Assembly: GCA_036852015.1 (NCBI GenBank)
Contig: JAANDG010000571.1
Coordinates: 1 to 64,000, forward strand
Source of the DNA: Pelodera strongyloides
Taxonomy: Eukaryota; Nematoda; Chromadorea; Rhabditida; Rhabditidae
Length of the DNA stretch: 64,000 nucleotides
Reading direction: 5' to 3'
Below, one piece after another: positions 45,657 to 56,684 of this stretch (within the stretch, counting starts at the first letter, position 1; the number at the start of each line of letters is the position of its first letter). The translations under genes and the position numbers were made by a program. The notes under the pieces are model-generated. The model had not been told where the DNA came from, searched no databases, and worked only from the letters and a program-made list of their open reading frames with translations.

Positions 45657-47133
45657 ATGCACTCTTCTATTGTCATTATCACGGTTGCTTGCGTCGCGTG
45701 CTCGTCCGCGTTCCTGTTTCCCCCCGCACCGGCGCCGCCTCCGCCTGCGCCAGCACCGTGCTGTAAGAATAAACTTCATCTAATTCATAAATGTCTTCTT
45801 TTTTTTTTGCTCACAATCAGAGGCTTGAGAAATCGTCCGAAAGTAGAGCTTTTTTCAGACTGTTCAATTACCCAAATTTAAGGTTATTTTGTCCTGATGA
45901 TTCATTAGCATAGTCAGAGGAGACGTTTACATGTAAGTGCGTTGAAACACATTGTTGTTTTCTCTAGTTGAAAAATGCTCACGAGTACATCTTATTTATC
46001 TAGTTTTTCAAGTTACTTTGTGATTGAAAAAAGTAGTTAATATAGTTGCAACCACGCAAAAGAACCTGAATATGAATAATTTATCCCTCAAATCCAACCT
46101 CCAGGCCCTCCACCAATGCCCTGCTGCGCACCACCGGCGCCCCCTCCTTCTTGCGGTTGTGCCGCCGCTCCCGCTCCGTGTGCCGCACCCCCGCCACCAT
46201 CTTGCGGTTGCGGAGGAGCAGCGCCATCGTCTTGCGGTGAGAAAGTCTAACACAAAAGTTACATTTCTACAATATCACCGATTTGAACTTTAAAAGTTGA
46301 TGAATTGAAAAGAGGACATAAATATATTCTTGTCAAAAATAGGTTTTCCCAAAAATAGAATCAAGTTCGCTGTTTTCAGGGGGCGGATGTAGTCGTAAGA
46401 AGAGAAGTGTGGATATGACAGCCTCGGACGAAGGCCTTCAAGCCTCCACAAACGACCAATTATGCACCAGTCCTAGATTGAGGAACATGCTTATTGAGGT
46501 ATTATTTTAATATTTAAAGCAGTATAACAGCCGGGGTTTGAAACGGTTTTTGGATAACTGTATAACTGCCTATGCATCATAAGTGAGTATAATATGTAGA
46601 ATAAAAAATCGAGCTCAACCGATTTCACGTAGCATGAATACATAGGAATGCAGTTCTGCTTCATATTTTTCAAACACCGGCCGCTCTATGTCGCTTTAAC
46701 TCCTAACAATAAGACGAATGTTCATGATATGTTTTCTGCCTCTATATATTCCGGATCTGTTTAACCCATAAGCACAAACTCCGATTTCAAAAATGTCAAG
46801 TAATTGTGTTAGTTCCTTTAATCAAACATGGTGTTATTTTCAAATTGTATGACTTCTTTATGACCTTCATAACGGTCATAACGAGAATCTCAACATCTTG
46901 CTCATAAGAAACTCGTTGGTATGCTTCGAGACTAACTCTATTGAATTTAGTCTGTGCACTCGTCTGTGACCGTCTCTCGAGAAGCGATTGTCGAGAAACT
47001 GAACGCTTCTGGAGAAAAGCCGAAATTCGCCATCGTATGTTCCGACTCCGAAGTATCGTACGCCATCACCGAAGTTCACGACCACTGCTCACGCACCAAC
47101 GACGGTGTAACTTGCCAGATCTTTGAAAACTAA
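45657..47133 (+). CDS. Ground-like domain secreted protein with Cys/Pro-rich linker, 179 aa
   Basis: A secreted ground-like protein. Exons: 45657-45762, 46105-46236, 46380-46498 and 46951-47133, summing to 540 bases with matched phases. The signal peptide MHSSIVIITVACVACSSA is followed by an Ala-Pro run and a long linker of CC, CGC and CAA motifs in Pro/Ala. A CSRKKRSVD basic site follows. The domain shows QLCTSPRLRNMLIE, SVHSSVTVSREAI, KFAIVCSDSEVSYAI, HDHCSRTNDGVTCQIFEN, with every conserved Cys. It is closest to the upstream tandem gene, from which it differs mainly in the expanded linker. The start follows GTTTAG by one base. Intron 3 holds a family A2 MITE. Confidence 0.9.
46513..46699. 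mobile_element. Family A2 TTAA MITE
   Basis: TTAAAGCAGTATAACAGCCGG on the left and CCGGCCGCTCTATGTCGCTTTAA on the right, in intron 3 of a ground-like gene. Confidence 0.85.
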
Positions 47134-48214
47134 ACACTGTGGAAAATTATATGGCGTGCTTCTGCGTCTCTGAGTCTCTGAGCTTATTGAGCAATTAATA
47201 TTGTTTGAGTACTTCTTATTTCTATTAAACCTAAACTTCTATTAAACCTTAAATCTAAACCATCCAATAGAGAAATATCAATCAAAAGTTCTTTCTCAAT
47301 CGTTCCTTTTAAAAAAAATTTCCTACGGTGCAATGTTTTTCTGTGGCAAGCTAGAGCTTCTTTTTTTCCGTGAATATTACAATTCTCATGTGTTGTTATG
47401 CAATATACCTTGAATGAATGCATTTGATTATTTATTTTTTTCGCCAATAAATACTGTCTTATATTGTCGCATTTCACGCATAGCGATACATTTCCGTATA
47501 GTCGAATTTTTCGAAATATGGCTCATTAACGTGTAACGCGTAACGGAAATGTGCGTTTTGGGTTGAGGCACTACAAGTGCGCCACAGGAGGTGTGCGACA
47601 GTTGCGCCAAGTACAGCCGCGGCGGCGCATCACCTGGGCCTGGTGTTGTTGACAAAGAATCGGTAGTAGAAAAGTCGATCGCTTTTAATTTGTCGTGATA
47701 TTTTGCCAATATTACTTACTCATCATATATAGATTTCGTTTGCATAAAACGCATTGTCAATTGCAATCAGACCGAATAACGGCGAGTTTTCATCCCTCTA
47801 TCTAAGTGATGGACATAAACACATTGTGTGATTCTCCGTATAGCTAAATGGAAATTGCCCTCAGGGTGTATAATAATTAACTTTCCCATCAAGTTCACGT
47901 GACGAGTTTTCATAGTTTTGTGTGCAAGAAATAGAGAGAGAGAACGAGAGAGAGAGAGAGGAAGGAGAGAGAGAGAGGGAGAGAGAGAAAGGGAAAGAGA
48001 ATGAGAGAGAGAGGAAAGAGGAAAGAGAGAGATCGAACATAGAGGTACTTCCTGAATTCCTAGAATCCGTAAGCATAAGTTGATTTATAAAATATGTTAG
48101 CTTGGCAAGCCGACCCCTCGTTGCTTATTTGATTAGTTTTTGTGATGGAATATGTTATAAGGAAATATGGGAGGCAGGCCGAGGACTCCTTACTATCTCA
48201 TTCACTAGATAGCG
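47134..48214. other. Intergenic region
   Basis: No gene seen. A GC-rich patch lies at about 47560-47640 and a GA-rich microsatellite at about 47930-48040. Confidence 0.6.
47930..48040 (+). repeat. GA-rich microsatellite
   Basis: (GAGA)n tract. Similar tracts are at about 42365-42490 and 62055-62135. Confidence 0.9.
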
Positions 48215-49358
48215 ATGTGCGGCACACGGTTTGTCCTTCTCGTCCTAGCCTGCGCCGTTATGGCCAACGCCCTTGATTGCAGGTAAGGCATACTCAATGC
48301 TTAGGTTATCTTTTCTTTCTGGAAACCCGTTGGGAACACATTCCCAGTACTATTTCCAACTCCCGGTGTAACGATCCGACGGCAGAAAAGAAAACCTTGT
48401 GAAACTAGCCATTCTAATATAGAATCTGAAACGCACGTGAACTCATAACAAAAAGTGAATGCCAAAAACTGAACGAAAATGAGGGCAAGAAAATGTTGAA
48501 GTTTGACGGAAAAAAACATTTGTAATACACGAAAAAGAGGGTATTTCACTGATACCGGTGTGCATGTGCACTAGCAAACAAAATTTGACCTTGCCTTCTT
48601 TTGTCCCTCTCTTTCTTGCGCCTCCTGCAAGCAAGTTGCTTCTGATTACCTTCGTGCATAAAATATTATCTTCTAAATATAATATGTTCTAGGAAATTTT
48701 CCTTTGCTCCAGCCTGCAGAGGCATAATGCTGAAGAGGTCCGATCCTGGACTAGAGGTGGAAAGTTGATTTATTATTCACTTTACATGAAATGGTACCGT
48801 GGCCATGGAATCGCGGCCATGGTATCGCGGCCACGGTATCGCGGCCATGGTACCGCGGCGCGACCATTTTCGGCTTATAACAGCGCCGCGAAATTTCTCA
48901 CGGAACAAACTATATAATTGCGACAGCCCAGCTTGTTTTAGAACAGTCTATTTTACGCACTCAGTTTGTTCAGTGCGACCTAACTCCTGGTCAAGTTCAC
49001 AGTTCACTCCAGTACTTGCATCTAACCCTAATGCACAAAATCTTAAGGCTGTATAACAGCCGGTTTTTGGAAACCGATTTCAGGCGCCGTATTCCCATGT
49101 AGTGTACGTAACTGCGAGATGTTTTATTCTAATTACATTCATTTGCATACAACATATGGGAATGCAGTTGTTCAAGTTACATTTTAAAAACCAGATGCTA
49201 TGTCACTTTAACCCTTGATTTAGCTTACCCCCGAGCAAGTGGTGGCTGAGATTCTCGCCGAAGCGGCGGAGGAAGGATTTAACCGGTGTATTCCAGTGGA
49301 CTGGGTTCAGATGAAAATGCACCACGCTACCAAGAGACGCTTCTCGTCATTTGCTTGA
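48215..49358 (+). CDS. snet-1: Elevenin/SNET-1 neuropeptide precursor, 88 aa
   Basis: A secreted neuropeptide precursor of the elevenin (Aplysia L11) family, to which C. elegans SNET-1 belongs. Exons: 48215-48282, 48693-48756 and 49224-49358, 267 bases in total. The signal peptide (MCGTRFVLLVLACAVMANA) is followed directly by the predicted peptide LDCRKFSFAPACRGIML, then a KR dibasic cleavage site. The family core D-C-x-x-F-x-F-A-P-x-C-R-G is intact, including both cysteines for the disulfide. The remainder is an acidic helix (TPEQVVAEILAEAAEEGF) with a further Cys and a basic C-terminus (KRRFSSFA). In C. elegans SNET-1 tunes the response to dauer pheromone and opposes neprilysin NEP-2; that role here is inferred. 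A family A2 MITE lies in intron 2. AATAAA is at about 49480. Confidence 0.92.
48790..48862 (+). repeat. CGCGGCCATGGTATCGCGGC short tandem repeat
   Basis: Five or so palindromic 15-base units in intron 2 of the elevenin gene. Confidence 0.85.
49043..49211. mobile_element. Family A2 TTAA MITE
   Basis: TTAAGGCTGTATAACAGCCGG on the left and CCAGATGCTATGTCACTTTAA on the right; it ends 12 bases before elevenin exon 3. Confidence 0.82.
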
Positions 49359-50178
49359 ATGTTTGTTTTCTTATTTCTCTTTGTAACCGTGTCATACATC
49401 TTCGGGAATGCACACTACAACGTTTCAGTTCGTAACAAACACTGCAAGTAACGTAGACAAGTCACTGTGCACGAAGAAATAAATAAGATTCTTTCAGTTT
49501 TCCCCACATACGCAGCCCCTTATTTCGAATTTTTCCATTCAGTGCAGGTAAAACTCATTTTTACAATGTAAACTTTGCATATGACAAAATTAGGGTTGTT
49601 AGGTCCATAACTTCTTAATGGTCCTTAGTGGAGAACAGACATTCTATTAATATAGCTTAGCTTCAAAAAGCGCTTACCTATTCCCTTTAAATTTTGTGGG
49701 AAAAAAATGAAATTGGTAGCTTATTTTATTTTCATCAGTGGAAATGAAATAGTAATTCTTTTCAGTGCAAACGGCGGATCAACAACACAACTTCTTTATG
49801 AAACTTTGACAAACAGTACTAAACAAAACTAATAACGATAATAAAAGAAACACGTTGTTCTGTGTCTATGGTATGTGTGGCTGAAAGGAAGAGATACCGA
49901 GAAAACGTATCACTATTCGTACAAAAATGTGAAAAATTACGAGTAATAATATAATAAGCAATGCACGTTAGGAATTTAGTATAACAGTAATCAATAATAG
50001 AACCTTGATACAGCATAACAGACATACAACAAGAAGGAAAATGAATTTACAGTACGTAATTTTACCCGAAGTTTATAGCATTTGTATGGAGTATCACAAA
50101 ATAGCATACTAATAGAAGAAAAGATAACAAATTAACGAACTATTTCATCACTGACTGAATCAACTACTTGCTGTCCAT
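49359..50178. other. Intergenic region between convergent genes
   Basis: AT-rich, no gene or recognisable repeat seen. Confidence 0.6.
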
Positions 50179-53100
50179 TTACGCACGTGACTTACGCGTT
50201 ACTTGACGACTAACAATTTCAAAGACATTACCGACCGGATTCGAACTTGGGTCGTGTGCGTGTGAGACGAACGACTTACCATAAAACCCGTGCTTGGCAA
50301 AAGGGTTTTTCAAAAATCGGATAAGTTCTTTTCGATGCTGCCTGTTTGTAGCCAATTGAAGTGCGGCCGTAAATGTTGAGTGAGTCGACACAATAAGAAG
50401 CAGGATCCAGCCGAGTACTAAAGAAACAACTATGCATCGTAGAACGTAAAACTTGATGCGCGACAAAAATTGGGGCGCGCATTCTTGCTTCGCGCATCTC
50501 ATAGCGCAGTAAACCCTCGCCTGAGGCCGTTTTCACCAACATTTACTTCTGTCAAAAAGGGTACTTCTGTCAAAAAGGGTACTTCAGTCAAAAGCGCGCG
50601 GTACTTCTGGCTTCATCAACATTTACTTCTGTCAAAAAGGTACTTAGGTTAAGTACCTTTTTGACAGAAGTACGCTTTTAACACGGGAGGCGTACTTCCA
50701 CCAAAAAGGTGAAAGTAAGCCTGTACTTCAGTTTTTTCTCCTTTATGAAGACTAATTAACTTAATTTGTGTAATTATTGTATGGTTTTTATCGTAAATAA
50801 GTTTTGTAAACATTAATTGACAATGATTTCAGTTTTTGGATAACATTTCCCATATTAATAAAGTGATTACACGCTTGATTATTTATATATTTCTTGTTTA
50901 CATGGTAAACAACTTTTAGTAATTACTTAGATGTGTATCATATTCGTTTTAAAACATAATCTAACTGTTATCCAACGTTTTCCTTCAAAAAAAGTAAATG
51001 TTGGTGAAATCCATCAAAAAGCGTGTGGCAGCGTACTTCAGTCATAAATTTACTTAACCTAAGTACCTTTTTGATGGTCAAAAATTTATGACAGAAGTAA
51101 ATGTTGGTGAAAACGGCCTCAGGTTTCCGCGAGTTCACAGAAAATTTTTCATGATAACCTGTAGAAGCTAGGACGAGGTCGTTATCTGGTGCCACATCGA
51201 TATTTCTCATTTATGTCCTGTCACGAACCTCCAGAGACATGTTTATTGTTAGTGTAATGCGTCAAGGAGGGTCAAATTCACAAAAAAAAACAAGAAGAAG
51301 AAGAAGATATGTTCATGAAATTCATTTGCCCATTATGCGCGTGGCACCATAATAATCTCTTCTTTTTTTACAAATAAAAATTGGAAACGAGGGAGCAAAA
51401 CTTATGCGAGTTTCATATTTCCCAAAAAAAAAATAATCTCCTTACTCTGTATTTCTCGCATTTCTGCCATAACACACAGTACAAGGATACAAATGGGCGT
51501 TATCCGAAGTAGAATGGGAGTGATTGTCTGAAATAATTATCTTGCAAAACTTTGCGAACGCGAATGCCAAGAAAACACAATTCCGAGCCCATGGGGTAAA
51601 GGGGGTATAATTCCAGTTCGCGCGCCTATGGCACACCTATAGCGCTCATCTAAAAAGGGCGCCGAGGGAGCGCCATAGCTTTTGCCATAAACCCAATGCG
51701 CATTACGTGCGCCATCAAATCGTGTAGTTTCACACATGAAGGGCAAAAACCCATGAAGCGACCCGGGTAGCCCGCTCTAGCCATATACGACCAAGATACA
51801 TATGTAGGTCTATGAAGATGTAATATCAGACCTGAAGTCCGAGGCTTATTGTCGTTGTCAAGTGCATTCTATACGTCCTTGCACTCATATACACCTGAAA
51901 TGCAAAAAAAAATCATGCAAATTATCGAGGAACTAGTATCAAGTGCATAACGAGAAATACCGTAAATAAATGGCTTGTAAACAGTTTGAAGAAACGTGGA
52001 TCATTGATAAATTCATCCATAGAAAGGTGTAACTTATTTGCAGAAACCTACAGGAATTTCCAACTTTGAGGTTTCAACAACAGTCACAAAAGTTATATCA
52101 GTTAGACAAAGTATACTCAGTAGCTATGATGGCAAACATATGTTTTGAATAGAACGGACGCTTGCGAATATATAAGTTACCTTCTGCTTATGCAGTTCTC
52201 TCATCGTTAACAAATTGATCGCCAATATATAAACGGTCATGACCGGAACCATAACAGCCAACCATAATATAAAAAGTCGCATCCAAAAGTTTCCGTGCGT
52301 TTGGTACACAATTATACCAGGCATGTCGAATATTTCCATAGCGTTGGGGAAATCCTAAAGGTGGTTTGTGGACTATCCTCCCATAGAGGGTACTTTGGAA
52401 TTTGTGAGGTAAAAAGGAGCAGGGAGTACCATGATATGTGCCAAGATGCATGTACCGAGATATGTGTCAAGATGCATGTACTATGGCATGATATGTGCCA
52501 AGAAGCATGTGATGGAATGCGGAGTAATGCCAGGGTACCTACACTAACAACCCAATGTTGGTGTAGGTGTATGTCCCAACGTTGTTTAGTTTAGAGTTTA
52601 TGATAAAGAACTTTTGATATTTTAGTTTAATTTCTCCAGTTGCGAAAGTAACGAATGAACATTCTATCAGTATGACTCGACGATCGTCCCCAAATGTGCC
52701 GCAAAATAACACACCTGGGCCACTATACTCCGTTGCGCGGCTCTTGTCTCTTTAGCAAGTAGTAGAAACACCGTCGATGGAATAAAACCAATTAACTAAA
52801 TTATTTTTTATTTCCATTCTTTAGATATTCAGTTGAGGGACTCATTCGACAGAAAGAACTAGGGGAGAAAAGGCGAAACAACTAGAGGCAATCTTCAGGA
52901 GTTGGACCAATTCTTCAAAAAAAAAATAGACTGAATCTCTGAGTTTCTGCCTATATGCAATTCAATAATGCAAGAAACCATAACCCACCTGAAATGTGGT
53001 TATAAAACAACACATTGTTTTCGTTCCCAATTTGAGTCGACTCTGGCACGGTAAAATCGCTTGGAACTTGTAAAAATAGGAGCAACAAATTCCGGCGAAA

Positions 53101-54201
53101 TGTAAGTTGAGAAACATCACAAAGAGTAACTAAGAAATTTTTATTTTGTTATTTCAGAAGTATTTTTTTCTTTATTATTGATTAGTCGTGACTAATTTTG
53201 TCGATGTTTCAATTACTAGTTTCACTGGAAAAAGTGATGTGTTCACGACGTGATACTTCGTACAGAGAAATGGGTGTTCTTTAAAGCGAAATACCAGCCG
53301 GTTTTTGAAACACATCCAGTAGACCAGAATCCTTATGTAGCGTATGCAGCGTATGCAAATCAAATGAACATAAATTAGAATAAAAAATCGAGAGAAATTC
53401 TTAGCATAAATACGTAAGAATTCAGTAGTCTACGATGCGTTTCAAAAACCGGCCATGTTTTATCATTTACTACGCACCAAAATTAATGCTTTATTATAAA
53501 GTAATATTGGATTAGTATGGAAATATTATATAATTAACCAAAAAAAACGCACAAACTGGTCACCGGCGTCAATATTGATTATTTTAATCAATATCCCGCG
53601 GGGATACCCACATAGCAATGGAAATAAGAAAACGGGCTCAAATAGAATTGTCAAGTGAAAATCGAGTAAGGTTGACCAAAGCTGAAATAAAGAGAATAAG
53701 AATAGGCACTAAGTCGGCGCTGATCTCGCTCGCAGTTTGTGAGCAAGACGTGTCCTTATGATGAGATATGCAGGATATGCTACACATATAGCTCGGTACA
53801 GGTAATGATAAAAACAGTCTAGAAAAAAACAGTTACCTTCGAAAATTTGACCGAGGAGGCAACTTACTAGTTAATTCGCTAAATACTGTTTCATGTCTTT
53901 CCATGTTATTTTTGTTCATAAATTTGCGACTTTTGCACTTTCAGATCTAATAATAATAATTTTTGATCCAAATACATACTGTATTGTATACTTGCACCCG
54001 GTAGTTTTATATATTTTTATCAACTACCTGAACATTAATCATGTAATATTTATATTTCGGAAATACTCGCAGAGAACGAAAATATATATTGCAACTCATG
54101 AAAAAGTCGGCCACAAGACTCAGAAATCCAAGGAATCGCAGAAGCCAGAGATATGTGGTTGGATCGGCTCTAATAAATTGAATATCATCATCATCGGTCA
54201 T
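50179..54201 (-). CDS. Serpentine chemoreceptor, class I (Sri-like), about 360 aa
   Basis: A seven-transmembrane Sri-class receptor, paralog of the gene at 5723-11789. Minus-strand exons: 54201-54028, 53681-53553, 53129-52989, 52795-52715, 52354-52181, 51894-51832, 51527-51446 and 50417-50179. They sum to 1083 bases, and all eight match the paralog in order and in phase. Shared marks: DPTTYLWLLRFLG (TM1), LWSTLLDFHLTILFEPV (TM2-3), SYFYKFQAILP, MPGIIVYQTHGNFWMRL (before TM5), YMSARTYRMHL, and VSTHSTFTAAL in TM7. The paralog stops soon after FLKCQRQG, whereas this frame continues about 30 residues past FLKNPFAKHGF into a tRNA-like repeat. Either a GTAAGT donor at about 50275 is used or the tail is acquired. 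The last intron holds a 602-bp element; intron 2 holds a family A MITE. Confidence 0.83.
50205..50275 (-). other. tRNA-like sequence overlapping Sri 3' end
   Basis: On the minus strand the bases read GGTAAGTCGTTCGTCTCACACG then AGTTCGAATCCGGTCGG, resembling a T-arm with a B box (GTTCGAATCC). It overlaps the predicted C-terminal tail of the minus-strand Sri receptor. Confidence 0.45.
50521..51122. mobile_element. Family G element (GAGGCC-type ends), 602 bp
   Basis: Left CTGAGGCCGTTTTCACCAAC and right GTTGGTGAAAACGGCCTCAG are perfect inverted repeats, extending on through ATTTACTTCTGTCA. The interior has TTCTGTCAAAAAGGGTAC repeats and no transposase. It lies in the last intron of the minus-strand Sri gene. 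Confidence 0.9.
52430..52515 (+). repeat. ATGATATGTGCCAAGATGCATGTAC tandem repeat
   Basis: Degenerate tandem units of about 24 bases just outside exon 5 of the minus-strand Sri gene. Confidence 0.8.
53281..53470. mobile_element. Family A TTAA MITE, right end decayed
   Basis: TTAAAGCGAAATACCAGCCGG on the left; right end CCGGCCATGTTTTATCATTTA has lost the GCTTTAA. Confidence 0.8.
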
Positions 54202-54865
54202 TTTCTGAAATAGAATTTCTGAATGATCTACAAATAAGTAACCTAAATTCGATTGTTTTCGGCACTGCGCATCATGTGGTGCAAAAACGATATAATTGCC
54301 CAAACCACGGAAAACCCGTCTTTGGCCCATCTCCAAATGGTTTTTACCAACAAAAAAAAATAACTGGTGACTGGTTCGCGACCATTCGGTGGCCAACCGC
54401 TGACGGTTCTCGATGAAACCTGGTCACGAGTTGGTCACGAATTGGTCACCAAATGGCCAGGCCCACGAAAAAAACCACTGAACGGTCACCAGATGGGTTC
54501 AACCATTTCCTATGAGGGCTTCACAATTCCGGCATATAATTGAAAAAGAACTGCAGAAAATAGAGAAACTATGCTACCTATGTATCTACAATACATGGGA
54601 AGTTGATAAGGAACAATAAGGAACAAGTAAACACAATAATGAAACGTGAGAAACAATAATTTGAAAGGGAAGTAGGTGATTAAAAAAATATATTAAAAAA
54701 AACCATAATACAAAATGTAACAAATTGAAACTTTTTACAAACAAACAAGTCAACCGAAAGAACACTATTCAAAGTCGTGTACCGTGTACCAGCGAATATT
54801 TTTTACGCCAATTTGTTATTTTGAACATTGTGGAGTTTTTTTTTAAAGTGATTTATTAGCCGGAT

Positions 54866-55015
54866 TTAAAGCGAAATACCGGCCGGTTTTTGAAACGCAT
54901 CGAGTACACATTCTTATGCAGCAATCGAGATAAATTGGAGTGACTTAGCATAAATACGTAAAAAAAAATTCATTGTCCACGACGCGTTTCAAAAACCTGC
55001 CGGTATTTCGCTTAA
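54866..55015. mobile_element. Family A TTAA MITE
   Basis: TTAAAGCGAAATACCGGCCGG on the left and TGCCGGTATTTCGCTTAA on the right, with TTAA borders. Confidence 0.88.
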
Positions 55016-55713
55016 AATTTAAGTGCGCATATATTCGATATTTTAGAACTATACTGTCTTCGAACTAATCTGGTTTTCGGACGTCCGAAAACCAGATTCT
55101 GTGATTCGTTCAATCAAGAATTCAACGATGCAGTGAAGGCAAATCGTCGTGTCCGCACAACGCACCGTCACTGGGGTCGTATTGCCCAAGATAGAGAAGT
55201 ATATATGGAAGGCAGGGCAACTTGCTCAAGCTGCTGAAAACGGATCTCTGAGGTGCTAAGGTGCTAAGTCTAATCTTATTGTTAGTCGTTTGCACGTAAC
55301 GCAGTTGTCCAAAACAAATGACAAAACCAGACTTCTACTGATTTCAATATAAAATTTTAGACGAAAATGGTTGAATGACTTTTGTTGAAACAGTTCAAAA
55401 AGCTACATTCGAACTAGTTTATTTTTTATTTTTCAATAGAAACATTCAATAAGATTCAGCGAATTTAGATAATAAGTAAAAGAATTCTTTTGGCAATTAA
55501 AAATCAAAAGTTATTCAAGCGTGCTGAAAGTAGTAACCCAACGTGTAGGAGAGAACAGAAACAAAAAAAGTATTTACAAAAATTTGCAACTTGAAGCAAA
55601 TGATAAAGCAAAAAACCAATTGTATAATTCTAGCAAAAATAAGTGATGGTTTAACGGTTCTTCCTTTCTAACTTAGTGAGCACTTTGTCAAGCACTTTAG
55701 GATTTATTTAAAT

Positions 55714-55857
55714 TTAAAGCGAAATACCGGCCGGTTTTGGAAACGCATTGCATACACCTGATTTCTTATACAACATATGCAAATGAGAAGAAATTAGAAT
55801 AAAAACTAATTAGACCCCCGTTGCATAAATGCAAACCGGCCGGTATTTCGCTTTAAA
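55714..55857. mobile_element. Family A TTAA MITE, short
   Basis: TTAAAGCGAAATACCGGCCGG and CCGGCCGGTATTTCGCTTTAA are perfect inverted ends; the interior is internally deleted. Confidence 0.9.
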
Positions 55858-56684
55858 GAGTCAGGCCCACGAGGAAAAGGGTTTCTGAATTTTCTTCTGC
55901 AGGAACAGCAACATGTCAGAAACACTCCACTGTTCAATAGCACAAGACTCCTAGGCCTAGGGCCATTCCCGCGCGGGACAACTCGAGAGACTACAGCAAA
56001 AATTTTTGCCCGCGTGAGTACGTTACTTGTAAAAGATAAAATATGCGTTAGTTGAGGAAGCGTCGCTCATTCGCATTCGGATTCGCAATGTTATTGTATG
56101 TATGACGATAGGTCCTACGACCTACGACGCACGATATCTAATTTGAAGTTTAGTACTCTCGATCAAAGCATTAAAAATGGTCCTTGTCTGACTACGGTAC
56201 TACGATAGACTACGGTAACACTTTGACTGGTCTGTCGTATCTATTTTTGAATCTCTAATGAAGATGACGTGACGACCAAGCTACACACTTATTTAATTAA
56301 ATACAATGTAAATGATCTACACTATCTGTTTTTGAATCAGTAACCAAAGCAACAGTATGTGGCATGATGTCCTACAGGAAATAAGGTGCCACACAATACT
56401 ATACTCATCTCTCCTCTAGGTTTCATAATATTTTTCCCAGAAATTATATAGACCTCTGCGTCTGCGGGGCATGTCATAAGCAAACTTGAACCCCCTTGAA
56501 TAAAGGTGCACGCTCTTGTAGCGTAAAATATTTATTTATTTTCTTTTATTGTGCTTCAGCAAGAGATTCAAAAGAGTGAGATAGGAAAGTTATAGAGGTG
56601 AAAGAAAAGGAAAGAAGTTTAGGCTGCATCCAGGTAACATTCAGGCTTTAAAAATTTATTGAAAAATTTGCATAAAATCAATAT

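Larger units (their letters stand above)
54202..56684. other. Intergenic region
   Basis: No confident gene. It contains two family A MITEs (54866-55015, 55714-55857), the diverged GGTCACCAAATGG repeat at 54355-54515 that is related to 12780-12920, and a 47-codon plus-strand open stretch at about 55098-55238 with coding-like composition. A repeat end shared with the Srt introns (AAGGTGCACGCTCTTGTAGC) lies at about 56508. Confidence 0.5.
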
